From assembly GCF_000768675.1 (NCBI RefSeq), contig NZ_AVPI01000022.1, forward strand, positions 1-64,000: a stretch of 64,000 bases of DNA, in the 5' to 3' direction. Of this stretch, positions 36,205 through 44,378 are shown in pieces; position 1 is the stretch's first letter, and every line of letters begins with the position of its first letter. This DNA comes from Knoellia flava TL1 (lineage in GTDB: Bacteria; Actinomycetota; Actinomycetes; Actinomycetales; Dermatophilaceae). The position numbers and the translations under genes are program-made. Below the pieces are notes generated by a model. The model was not told the DNA's origin. It worked only from the letters and a program-made list of their open reading frames with translations, and searched no databases.

Positions 36205-36762
36205 TCACGAGCGGCGGAGGTCTGCCGCCGTCCAGGAGGTCGGGAGGGACCGACCGGCGAAGGCAGCGAGGCGGTCCTGTATGGACGCGCCCTCCGGCGC
36301 CTCGACCTCGGGTCCGAACGCGCCCGACCGGTTCTCCGGTGTGAGGTTGTCGGACATGAAGGCGAGCGCCTGTTCGGCGACCTCGTCGTCGAGCCGGGTC
36401 GAGCTGCCGATCGAGCGCGAGAGGTCCCAGCTGTGCACGGCGAACTCGGGCAGCGCGGCCGAGGACGACCCGCCGGACTCGTCGGCCTCGACCTTCTCCA
36501 TCAGAACCTCGGCGTGGGTGCGGAAGGTCGCCGCGGGGTCGTCACCGGGCTCGGGCGGGTTGGCCCAGTCGACCTCCTTGCCGGAGAACATGTCGACGAA
36601 GTTCTGCGGCGAGGCGACGACGTGACGGACGAGCTCGCCGACGGTCCAGTCGCTGCACGTCGAGGGCTTGTCGTGGTCGTCCGGGGACACCTCGTCGAGC
36701 AGGGCCGCCGTCTGTTCGACGGCCCGCGACAGGAGGGAGCCGGCGTTGCTTTTCGCGTTCAT
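36205..36762 (-). CDS. TIGR03086-family DinB-like metal-binding protein
   Basis: 185 residues of the actinobacterial DinB-like/maleylpyruvate-isomerase-like group. STCSDWTVGELVRHVVASP carries the conserved N-terminal His, and FAVHSWDLSRSIG a second His/Asp site; together these form the putative metal site. Family members act on small thiols or are uncharacterised. It stops 20 bases from the end of the GNAT gene (convergent). Confidence 0.8.
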   Translation of the reverse strand: MNAKSNAGSLLSRAVEQTAALLDEVSPDDHDKPSTCSDWTVGELVRHVVASPQNFVDMFSGKEVDWANPPEPGDDPAATFRTHAEVLMEKVEADESGGSSSAALPEFAVHSWDLSRSIGSSTRLDDEVAEQALAFMSDNLTPENRSGAFGPEVEAPEGASIQDRLAAFAGRSLPTSWTAADLRRS

Positions 36763-36879
36763 CGGTGGTGAGCCTTCCGTCGACGATGGGCTGTGTCTCC
36801 GACGCTAGCGAGGGGTGCCGAGAGCGTGTGGGTCGGCGAGGGGCCAGATCAGGGACCGTGCCGTAGCGTCGCCGGGACC

Positions 36880-37653
36880 ATGGGGATCTTCAGCTTCCAT
36901 CTCGCCCACGTGCCGGCGAACGTTGCTGCTCGTGCCTTGCTGCGCGGGTCAACCGACGGTGAGCGGGTGGCCGGCCTCGAGCACGTCGAGCACCTGTCGC
37001 TCATGACACTCGGTGCTCCGCCGGTGTCGCTCGAGCGGCTGCAGCTGCGGCGGCTCGCTGTGTTCGCCTCGTGGGAGTCCGAGGCTGCACTGGACTCATG
37101 TCTGGGCGGCGACGCGCTGGGTCGGTACTTGGCGGAGGGCTGGCACCTGCGGCTCGAGTTCGTGCGCCGCTGGGGTGGGGTGACCGGGTTGCACCGGCTG
37201 CCGCTCAACGCCTCGACGATGGCCGACGACGAACCCGTCGTCGCCGTCACCCTCGCGCACCTGCGTCTGCCTGAGCTGCGCCGGTTCTTCGCGTGGGGGC
37301 GGCCCGTCGAGCAGCAGGTCCGCGGCTCCCCGGGCGTCTCTCTGGCCGTGGCGGCGGTGCGACCGCCGCGGACGTTCTCGACGTTCTCGGTGTGGCGGTC
37401 GGTGGGCGAGATGCGCGACATGGTCGAGGGGCGCGCGCAGGGTTCTTGTGAGCCCCGCGGCCCCCATGGCTCGGGCACGGTGAGCGCGACGGGCGGGACC
37501 GTCGGTGGCCCAGCGGTCGACGGGCGGCATGCCGGCGCGATGGCCGAGCGAGAGCGTCGCGACTTCCACAGCGAGTTCACGACCCTGCGCTTCCGTCCCC
37601 TGTCCGAGCACGGTGCGTGGGAGGGTCGGCGCTCCATCGTCCCGTGGCACTGA
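36880..37653 (+). CDS. Protein resembling spheroidene-monooxygenase-type heme proteins
   Basis: 257 residues. MGIFSFHLAHVP, FASWESEAALD and RTFSTFSVWRSVGEMRDMV resemble the ABM-like/CrtA-like domain seen in putative spheroidene monooxygenases. Cofactor residues cannot be confirmed. ATG 36880 is chosen because upstream in-frame sequence is Gly/Arg-rich and without similarity. No pigment genes are nearby, so a carotenoid role would be an inference. Confidence 0.55.
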   Translation: MGIFSFHLAHVPANVAARALLRGSTDGERVAGLEHVEHLSLMTLGAPPVSLERLQLRRLAVFASWESEAALDSCLGGDALGRYLAEGWHLRLEFVRRWGGVTGLHRLPLNASTMADDEPVVAVTLAHLRLPELRRFFAWGRPVEQQVRGSPGVSLAVAAVRPPRTFSTFSVWRSVGEMRDMVEGRAQGSCEPRGPHGSGTVSATGGTVGGPAVDGRHAGAMAERERRDFHSEFTTLRFRPLSEHGAWEGRRSIVPWH

Positions 37654-37728
37654 CGGGGCGAGGCCGCGTCCAGCCGCCTGTCAGGTGCGCTCGTTAGGGT
37701 GGCAAGCCCCTGCCACCGAGGAGTCCGT

Positions 37729-38637
37729 GTGCCCGCCGAACCGACCCCCGCACGATGGGATGCCCGGCTGCGCCGGCAGCTGGCAACCGCGCTGCGCTCC
37801 CGCGTCGCCGGTGACGACGCCGCGGCCAAGGCGGCTGTCATCTGGGGTGCTGAGGGCGAGCGGTGGTTCACCCCCGAAGACCCGATCTGGCGGGTCCACG
37901 CCGATGCCGCGATGTTCCCCGGCGGCATCCGGGCCCTCCTGCTCCAGTCGCTTCACCCCCTCGCCATGGCCGGCGTCGCGGGGCACTCCGGCTTCAAGGG
38001 CGACCCGTGGGGTCGGCTGCAGCGCACGAGCGAGTTCCTCGCGACGACGACGTTCGGGACGATCGAGCACGCCGAGACCCAGATCGCCCGGGTGCGCGCC
38101 ATCCACGAACGCGTGCGCGGCAAGGCCGCCGACGGCCGCCCGTATGCCGCGAGCGACCCCCACCTGCTTCGCTGGGTCCACGTCACAGAGGTCGACAGCT
38201 TCCTCGCGTCCTTCCAGCGGTATGCCGCCGAGCCGCTCACCGCCGACGAGGCCGATCGCTACGTCGAGCAGACCGCGGTGGTCGCTAGGCGTCTCGGCGT
38301 GGTCGACCCTCCCCTGACGACTTCAGAGCTCGCGTCGGTCATCGAGTCGTACCGGCCCGAGCTCGAGTCGACCGCCGCCTCACGCGATGCGGCTAGGTTC
38401 CTGCTGCTCCACCCGCCGCTGCCGATCGCAGCCAAGCCCGGGTATGCCGCCCTGGCCGCCGGCGCAGTCGCGCTGTTGCCGCGGTGGGCTCGTCGTCCGC
38501 TGCGGCTGCCGTGGCTGCCGGTGACGGAGCTCGTGGTGGCTCGGCCGCTGGGTGACGCGGCAACCGCCGCCGTGCGGTGGGCCATGACCGACCCGGACGA
38601 CGTGCGCGCCGCCGCCGAGCGTTCCCGCGCGGGCTGA
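37729..38637 (+). CDS. Oxygenase MpaB family protein (DUF2236)
   Basis: 302 residues. The family signature is seen in DPIWRVHADAAMFPGGIRALLLQSLHPLAMAGVAGHS, with His and Arg residues of the putative heme or metal site, then FGTIEHAETQIARVRAIHERVRG and LLRWVHVTEVDSFL. MpaB oxygenases include a mycophenolate-pathway enzyme, but actinobacterial members are mostly uncharacterised. GTG 37729 has GAGGAG 5 bases upstream. Confidence 0.9.
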   Translation: MPAEPTPARWDARLRRQLATALRSRVAGDDAAAKAAVIWGAEGERWFTPEDPIWRVHADAAMFPGGIRALLLQSLHPLAMAGVAGHSGFKGDPWGRLQRTSEFLATTTFGTIEHAETQIARVRAIHERVRGKAADGRPYAASDPHLLRWVHVTEVDSFLASFQRYAAEPLTADEADRYVEQTAVVARRLGVVDPPLTTSELASVIESYRPELESTAASRDAARFLLLHPPLPIAAKPGYAALAAGAVALLPRWARRPLRLPWLPVTELVVARPLGDAATAAVRWAMTDPDDVRAAAERSRAG

Positions 38638-38714
38638 CGAATGACGCTGGGGCGCAGGCGAACTGACCTCCCTGCGCACGCCCCCGGGGTGCCCTCGGTC
38701 GAACCACCGAGAGG

Positions 38715-39443
38715 TCAGCTCGCGAGGCGGTCGGCGGCTTCGAGGACCTCGTTCGGCACGGCATACAGCTCGTCGTCGATGCGCACCTGGCTCCGGGTCG
38801 GGAAGGTGGCCTCCACCTCGCCGACGACGCCGTGGAGCGGGCCGTCGGCGACGATGCGGACCATGGCACCGATCGGGAAGGCAGTGTGCGGCAACGCTGC
38901 TGACGGCATCTGAACCGCCCGCCGTGTCGCCGCAGCGCCCTGGCGACGGATGATCTCGTCGAGCTCCTCGCGGTAGGACTCCCCCATGTCGACCCGTCGG
39001 CCGCGGTAGGTCCACGTGAGGATCGAGCCGGCGTCGAACTCGGGGTGGCAGGTGAGGCAGCTGAGAACGCGACGCGGCCGACGGTGCCGGGTGTAGGTGT
39101 GGCCGCCGGGGCACTCGCCCTTCCACGGTCCCTCGACCTGCGGTGAGGTCGCGTCGACGGTCCGCTGCCCGGTGCAGCCGATCTCGACGGCCTTCCTGCG
39201 CCACGTGTCGTCGTGACCATGGCTCGGTCCGACGAGGGCGTGCGCGATCTCGTGGAGCAGCGTGTCGCGCACCTCGGACTCGTCGTGGAGGCGCGTCAAC
39301 GGCGCGCTGACGGAGATCGTGCGGGTGCCGAAGCGGCATACGCCGGCGCGCGTCTTGGCCCGATCGGTCGTCACGCGCCAGTGCTCGAGCCCGTGCTCGC
39401 GCAGCAGGGATCGCCCGAGAGCGAGTGCTGACGAGATCTCCAT
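38715..39443 (-). CDS. SprT-like zinc metalloprotease-domain protein
   Basis: 242 residues. The HExxH motif in LLHEIAHALVG and the downstream GHDDTWRR are the zinc site of SprT-like proteins. Further on CTGQRTVD, GECPGGHTYTRHRRP and LSCLTCHPEF form the C-terminal zinc ribbon. A role in protein-DNA adduct removal or protein quality control is plausible but inferred. ATG 39443 is chosen; an alternative ATG lies three codons upstream. Confidence 0.85.
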   Translation of the reverse strand: MEISSALALGRSLLREHGLEHWRVTTDRAKTRAGVCRFGTRTISVSAPLTRLHDESEVRDTLLHEIAHALVGPSHGHDDTWRRKAVEIGCTGQRTVDATSPQVEGPWKGECPGGHTYTRHRRPRRVLSCLTCHPEFDAGSILTWTYRGRRVDMGESYREELDEIIRRQGAAATRRAVQMPSAALPHTAFPIGAMVRIVADGPLHGVVGEVEATFPTRSQVRIDDELYAVPNEVLEAADRLAS

Positions 39444-39481
39444 GCCGACCATGCTGCCAGCGGCCACCGACAGTGCGCCTA

Positions 39482-39821
39482 TCAGGCGGGCATACCCCAC
39501 TGCATGGGGTCGTCGTGGTCGTCGCACCCCCGTCGTGCCGACTCGAGGTCGTCGACGATCTCGTCCAGCACCCACTCCGGGACGCCGGGGTCCCACCCCT
39601 CCGGCGGCCCCGTGTCGAGGCTTCGTCGAGGAGGGCGTGTGCCCGATCGAGCTCGTGCGCGAGCAAGGTCCGCGAGGTGCTCCGGCAGCTGCCGGTCGTA
39701 GCTTCCGGGGCTGAGGTCCCACGTCACGCACCGCCCGTGCTCGTCGGGCGGGTGCACGAGAGCGATGAGCCTGCGGTCGTGGACCTGGGTGTGGTGGTGC
39801 TGGCAGAGCAGCGCCGCGTTG
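39482..39821 (-). pseudogene. 3' remnant of a DUF222/HNH endonuclease gene (separated by an integrative element)
   Basis: From 39821 downward the frame reads NAALLCQHHHTQVHDRR, then VTWDLSPGSYDRQLPEHLADL, to a stop at 39482. This is the C-terminal end of an HNH endonuclease of the DUF222 family, starting exactly at the conserved cysteine/histidine block. The other part lies at 44370-45607. Joining 45607-44370 to 39812-39482 gives 1,569 bases, exactly 523 codons, and restores DLGNAALLCQHHH across the junction. Confidence 0.88.
39813..39821 (+). repeat. attL-type core (GCCGCGTTG)
   Basis: The nine bases are identical to 44370-44378. They lie 26 bases before the recombinase start and correspond to codons for Asn-Ala-Ala of the HNH motif region read on the minus strand. 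Confidence 0.75.
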
Positions 39822-39846
39822 TCCGCTAGTCGCTAATCTGACCCTC

Positions 39847-41249
39847 ATGACGACAGTGCGTTCTGCGGCGGTCTACGCGAGGATCAGCAGCGACCAGGAG
39901 GGGGCCGGGTTAGGGGTTGGTCGGCAGGTGCAGGACTGCCGAGCGTTGGCCGAGCGTCTGGGGTGGCCTGTCGGCGAGGTGTACGAGGACAACGACTTCT
40001 CGGCGTACTCGGGCAAGCGTCGCCCTGCCTATGTCCGGATGCTCGACGACTTGCGCGACGGCACGCGGGACGCAGTGATCGTCTACCACGTGGATCGGTT
40101 GACGCGGCGGCCCATCGAGCTGGAGGAGTTCGTCGCCACCCTTGACGCCGCACGGATTCGGCACGTCCGGTTCGTGGTCGGGGACTCCGACATGATGACC
40201 GGTGACGGGCTCATGGTCATCCGCATGCTGTCCGCGGTGGCAGCGAACGAGTCAGCAACGAAGTCCCGTCGAATCCGGCGAAAGAACGAGCAGCGAGCCG
40301 CCGCAGGGTTGCCGCACGCTGGCGGGTCGAGGGCTCGACCGTTCGGCTACGAGCGCGACAAGGTGACCATCCGCGAGGACGAAGCAGCGGTCGTTCGCAC
40401 GCTGGTCGAGCGGTTCTGTGCCGGGGAGTCGCTGCGGTCGTTGACCGTGTGGCTCGACGCGCAAGGCGTCAGAACGATCTGCGGGGGGCTCTGGAAGACG
40501 CAGACCCTGCGGACACTCATCACCTCCCCGCGCATCGCCGGTCTGCGTGAGCATCGAGAGCAGGTTGGCGGCCCCGCCGTGTGGGAGGGAATCATCACCC
40601 CGGAACAACGAGACGAAGTTCTGGCCGTCATGTCCACCAAGCAGATCACCGGTCGTCGCGCCCCCCGCCGATACCTGCTTTCCGGGCTGCTGCGATGCGG
40701 CAAGTGCGGGAACCGTCTCTACTCTGCCGCCCGGCAGTCCACGCGCCGCTACGTCTGCCAGAAGGGACCGGACCACGGAGGATGCGGCCAACTCAGCGTC
40801 GTCGCGCCCCCCGTTGAACAGCTGATCGCCGATGCCGTCCTGATCCGCCTCGCCTCGTCGGAGTTCTCCGACGCCCTCGCAGGACGAGCCGCAGCCTCAG
40901 CAGAGACCGCACAACTGGCCGAGCAGGTCACCGCCGACCGGGCACAACTCGACGAACTCGCCGACCTCTACGCCGCCAGAACCATAACGGCAGCCGAATG
41001 GGCACGAGCCCGTGAAGGCATTGACACCGACTACGCGACGCCCAACGACGACTCACCCGAGCCACCAGCAGCCACGCCCTCGAGGGGCTCCACCCCAGCG
41101 ACGACCTCACCGCGAAGTGGAGCGACCTCAACCTCGACCGTCAGCACGCCGTGGTCGCTGCAGTCCTGGACCATGCCGTCATCGCCCCCGGAGTCCTTGG
41201 AGCCCAACGCCTGGACCCAGCCCGAGTGAAACCGATCTGGCGAGTCTGA
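39847..41249 (+). pseudogene. Large serine recombinase, frameshifted near its C-terminus
   Basis: Resolvase domain at the N-terminus with catalytic Ser in YARISSDQEG, then DAVIVYHVDRLTRRPIELE, the recombinase domain (residues about 165-260) and a zinc ribbon LLRCGKCGNRLYSA...YVCQKG. As read, the frame stops at 41229 with an atypical Pro/Ser/Thr tail. One frame over, from about 41030, the sequence reads LRDAQRRLTRA, then KWSDLNLDRQHAVVAAVLDH, to a stop at 41249, the normal end of this family. One base is missing in ACCGA around 41026-41030. Activity is uncertain because most of the protein remains intact. Confidence 0.85.
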
Positions 41250-41449
41250 ATCTGGCAGGGGTGCGGGGCGGGCGCGCCCCGCACCCGCAAGCGGTCCCCG
41301 CGTGGCCCCGCCCACACCCGCGCCCCTGCCAGAGACCAGCACCGCCACCGACGCCAACACCTTGGGATCGGCCACCACCACCGCAACGCCCTGCGCCTCA
41401 CAGGATGCGACCAGCCACGCCCGCACCACCTCCGCAGGCACCAGCGCAG

Positions 41450-42259
41450 TCATCGCCCGTCCCACTGGAGCCACAGCGCCGGCGGAGCCTTCCAGTCGTC
41501 CACCTCATCCGAGGTCCACAACCGTGCCGGCCGCCCACCCATTGCCCCCGACGCGTGCTCGATGACCTCATCACGCGAGGTCCCCGGGACCTTCACGACC
41601 GAGGGCTTGAACCCCTGCGCCACATCGAAGCGGTGCAGCCCCGGCGGACGGATCACCCCATTCCCGGTGTCCAGGAACGACTTCGACACGTACTTGGACA
41701 GGTAGTTGGCCGCCACCCGTGACTCCGCCATCGCGCCGGACCCGACCGGCAGGTCATTCAACTGCTTGATGTGCACCCAGCCGCGCCCCCACGCGGTGTC
41801 GATCTGTCCGCGAGGAATGAACGACCCCACCGCGAAGTGCACATGAAAGTGCACGCCGTCCTTGTGGACTTCGGGCACCCAGACGTACGGGAACGGCTTA
41901 CCTCGCACGGCCCGCAACTGCCTGAAGAACGACGCCACATGCACCCGCAGCTCGCGAGGATCGGTACACCGCGGTGGGCCATACGTCAGCGTGCCCAGCC
42001 GGTTCAACCGGTTGTGAGCGCAGTACCGCCGGAGGCGACTCTTAGCCCGGCGCCCAGCCTCATGCGCCGCACGCTCCGGATCAGCCGCAGCCCCCTTGAC
42101 ACCAACACTGTGCCGCCGCTCACCGGCAGCGATGAAGCAGCCTCCAGCCTCACCCGCCCCCGGATACAGCGACAGCGACCACCCTGAGAATGGTGGCGGA
42201 ACCCTAACCGAGACAGACACGACAACCCCACAACGACGAGAGTGGAGACCCCCGGACAC
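41450..42259 (-). CDS. HUH-type rolling-circle replication initiator (Rep)
   Basis: Up to 269 residues. GTLTYGPPRCTDPRELRVHV, the HUH motif in GVHFHVHFAVG (His-hydrophobic-His), and AANYLSKYVSK with two tyrosines four apart are the three Rep motifs of the phiX174-gpA-like class. Such a protein nicks the element's origin and starts rolling-circle replication. The first GTG (42259) may be too early; several GTG codons near 42220 are alternatives. It is transcribed toward the recombinase gene, whose end lies 200 bases away with no gene recognised between. Confidence 0.78.
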   Translation of the reverse strand: MSGGLHSRRCGVVVSVSVRVPPPFSGWSLSLYPGAGEAGGCFIAAGERRHSVGVKGAAADPERAAHEAGRRAKSRLRRYCAHNRLNRLGTLTYGPPRCTDPRELRVHVASFFRQLRAVRGKPFPYVWVPEVHKDGVHFHVHFAVGSFIPRGQIDTAWGRGWVHIKQLNDLPVGSGAMAESRVAANYLSKYVSKSFLDTGNGVIRPPGLHRFDVAQGFKPSVVKVPGTSRDEVIEHASGAMGGRPARLWTSDEVDDWKAPPALWLQWDGR

Positions 42260-42671
42260 GCGAAGAACCGGGAACCACTTGGCTCGACCGGTTCCGTGAG
42301 TTCGCTTATCAGGGGCGGCAGCGGCTCCTGCGGATGAGCCGTCGACGTGATCCCGTCACCCTGCGATACGTGTGGACGCTCTGTCTGTCGTCCCTGATCG
42401 CTTCGCGCCCCAGGCAAGGGCTTCAATTTTGTCGTTGTGTCTTCGCCCCCGGTCAGAGGCGCCGCATCCACATGAGACCACACGAACCACAGCCATGTCA
42501 CTCACTTGAACGAGTCACCTTCGGCGGTCGCCGTCCCGCCGCACCAGTCTCCGATGCCTCCGCCGCCCGTCAAGGGTCCGCTCCGCCGCTACGCGCCCTT
42601 GACAGCCTCCCCCGGCACCTCACGACCGCCGCTATGGAACGACGCCCACCCCTGCCCAGCAGCGCGTGTGA
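42260..42671. other. Gap upstream of Rep inside the element
   Basis: About 410 bases without a gene that could be supported. As the leader of a Rep gene it is the likely place for a double-strand origin, but no origin hairpin was identified by eye. A 46-residue open frame (42356-42496, minus strand, containing SCGCGAS) has no ribosome site and was not called. Confidence 0.4.
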
Positions 42672-42815
42672 CTACCGCGGGTCCCAATGTGCGTTCTTGT
42701 CCGTGAACCACGCCAAACAGATCTCACACTGGAACACGTGCTCCCCCATGTCAGACGCCAGGTGAGGACCCGAGGCATCGCAGCGCGGACAGTCCAGCAT
42801 CGAGAAACTAGGCAT
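42672..42815 (-). CDS. Zinc-ribbon miniprotein (47 residues)
   Basis: From ATG 42815: MPSFSMLDCPRCDASG, then GEHVFQCEICLAWFTDKNAHW and a stop at 42672. The two Cys-x2-Cys knuckles (CPRC and CEIC, 22 residues apart) are typical of small zinc ribbons in mobile elements. It lies between the Rep gene and the channel-like gene on the same strand. Function unknown; DNA or protein binding is an inference. Confidence 0.6.
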   Translation of the reverse strand: MPSFSMLDCPRCDASGPHLASDMGEHVFQCEICLAWFTDKNAHWDPR

Positions 42816-42858
42816 GAAGCCATCTAAGCGGCCCAACGAGTTGTGTTGCTAGTTCAAG

Positions 42859-44067
42859 TCAAGCGCGGGTGGACCCGTCGCGCCCCTGAGACGAGCTGGG
42901 CCGACGTACGAAGAGGAACGGGATCAGCTTCACGAAGCCCACGCCAAGTTCCTCAAGCCGTCGCACCAACTCATCCGGTCCGAGTCCGTACTCACGCGCC
43001 AACCGGTCCTCGAATTCGTCCGCCTCTCTGCGCATCGCTTCGATTTGCTTTGTAGCTGCCTCGTCCTCCCTAGTCTGGCGGAAGCCCAGGACCACTGAGG
43101 CGATTAGCATGCAGATGATGACGCCTGAGCCAACCCCAGTGAGCAGGTTTACGGCGGTCGCCAGACTGCCCTTAGGAATCAGTGCCGATATTTCACCAAA
43201 TGACGCTGACGACGACGTGTAATAGGCGAAGGTCGCGAGGCTCGGCTCATAGCCTGCAAGAAACTCCTGGGGCGCCGACTTATAAACAGCCATGTTTACA
43301 AAGGTGAAGGTGAAAAGGCCCATGAGAAAAAGGCCGAAGACGGCGAAGCAGCTTGAAAGAATGCTAGCGGGGCTACGGCGATAGGCTTCGAGATGACTCG
43401 CGGCAAACTGCGCACCCCGGGAACACACCAACCCCGTCGACAGGCTGGTAACAATGGCGTTGGCCTGCTGTTGGTCGTACTTTTGAATCGCCGGGTTCTT
43501 CAGGTTCTCGTCCAGATGGACGAATCGCCAGACGACGTCACTATTGAACAACCGTGTGAACAGGGATCGTTGGCTCGCGATAAAGCGTCCTGGAGAGATG
43601 GCGAACCTCAACGTTTTCACTAATGAGAATACCCAGAGGGAAAACAGTGCGACCGCACAGACGACGAGCACCCACCGCGTTTCACTGGCCAGTATTCCGA
43701 TAACCGCGAGAGCTGTGATTGACAAGGCGATCAGCGTGAACCGCAGACTGCGAAAGAAGCCCGAAACCGCATGGATTACCCCGACAGCGAGCGTTGGGTT
43801 CTTCCGCCTGTACAGGGCTTTCGGCAGAAAGAAGACGAGCATCAGCAACGGCCACAAAAGTACGAAGACAGGCATCCACCAAGATTTTCGACGAATCACT
43901 GTTACGAGGACAGCCGCAAGAAGCAAGAATCCCAGAAGACGGAAGTCAAGAACCCATGCCCAAGAGGGCGCTACGGCTCCGAACAACCAGCGGTCAACGT
44001 CTCCCACAAATACCTTGATCAGTACCCAAGACCAAGACAGGAAGCCAAGAAGGTGCAGAAATGGCAT
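42859..44067 (-). CDS. Ion-channel-like membrane protein, probable cargo gene
   Basis: 402 residues. Hydrophobic segments lie at about 3-22, 42-63, 68-85, 108-130 and 132-150, then a soluble region (about 155-240), then a C-terminal pair of helices (about 243-262, 312-333) flanking YYTSSSASFGEISALIPKG. This last pattern resembles the pore helix and filter of two-helix (Ion_trans_2-type) channels, with SASFGEI where K+ channels have TVGYGD. A coiled, charged tail follows. The gene is markedly AT-richer than the chromosome. It is the only gene in the element without an obvious mobility role. Confidence 0.6.
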   Translation of the reverse strand: MPFLHLLGFLSWSWVLIKVFVGDVDRWLFGAVAPSWAWVLDFRLLGFLLLAAVLVTVIRRKSWWMPVFVLLWPLLMLVFFLPKALYRRKNPTLAVGVIHAVSGFFRSLRFTLIALSITALAVIGILASETRWVLVVCAVALFSLWVFSLVKTLRFAISPGRFIASQRSLFTRLFNSDVVWRFVHLDENLKNPAIQKYDQQQANAIVTSLSTGLVCSRGAQFAASHLEAYRRSPASILSSCFAVFGLFLMGLFTFTFVNMAVYKSAPQEFLAGYEPSLATFAYYTSSSASFGEISALIPKGSLATAVNLLTGVGSGVIICMLIASVVLGFRQTREDEAATKQIEAMRREADEFEDRLAREYGLGPDELVRRLEELGVGFVKLIPFLFVRRPSSSQGRDGSTRA

Positions 44068-44369
44068 GCGGTACTTTCTCCACCGCGAGGGCGGCGGCTT
44101 TGGGGTCGCCTCCTTCTTGACGACACCTTCTGCAGCCTGCCAGCACCGACGGATCGAAACGTGCCCAGATGTCTACAGCTTGTCCATTTCCCCCACCGGG
44201 CGACTTCCCCTCTGCCATGGCCGCATCTTGACACGAATGCTGGGTTCTACGCGGGACATGCGCGGATGTGCGCCTGGGGAGTAGCCGGGCTACGTGCCTA
44301 CGTGCTGCGGGAGAAGCAACACGGGCAAGTCCACACTGCTACGCCGCCAAGGGGTCCTGTTTAGAACTG
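44068..44369. other. Right-end gap of the integrative element
   Basis: About 300 bases between the channel-like gene and the right core repeat, the presumed promoter region for the minus-strand gene. No coding frame could be supported. A short open frame continuing from the HNH fragment ends at 44339. Confidence 0.4.
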
Positions 44370-44378
44370 GCCGCGTTG
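44370..44378 (+). repeat. attR-type core (GCCGCGTTG)
   Basis: Identical to 39813-39821. Read on the minus strand the HNH frame runs GACCTCGGC into this core and then leaves the family at once (AS SKQDPLAA), which pins the insertion point. Confidence 0.75.

Larger units (their letters stand above)
39813..44378 (+). mobile_element. Integrative element with serine recombinase and HUH Rep, inside a DUF222/HNH gene
   Basis: A 4,557-bp unit (core to core) flanked by the 9-bp direct repeat GCCGCGTTG at 39813-39821 and 44370-44378. It carries a serine recombinase next to one end, a rolling-circle-type Rep, a zinc-ribbon miniprotein and an ion-channel-like membrane protein. Deleting it precisely reconstitutes the host HNH gene in frame. 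It lacks conjugation genes, so it is a mobilisable element or phage satellite rather than an ICE (inference). The segment 42860-44240 has clearly lower GC than the chromosome. Confidence 0.85.

Noticed and set aside
39482-39757. Independent 91-residue gene
   Set aside because: Its frame continues upstream into the conserved HNH C-terminus, so it is the tail of the interrupted endonuclease gene.
42356-42496. 46-residue minus-strand frame with SCGCGAS
   Set aside because: No ribosome site and no second metal-binding motif; too little support.
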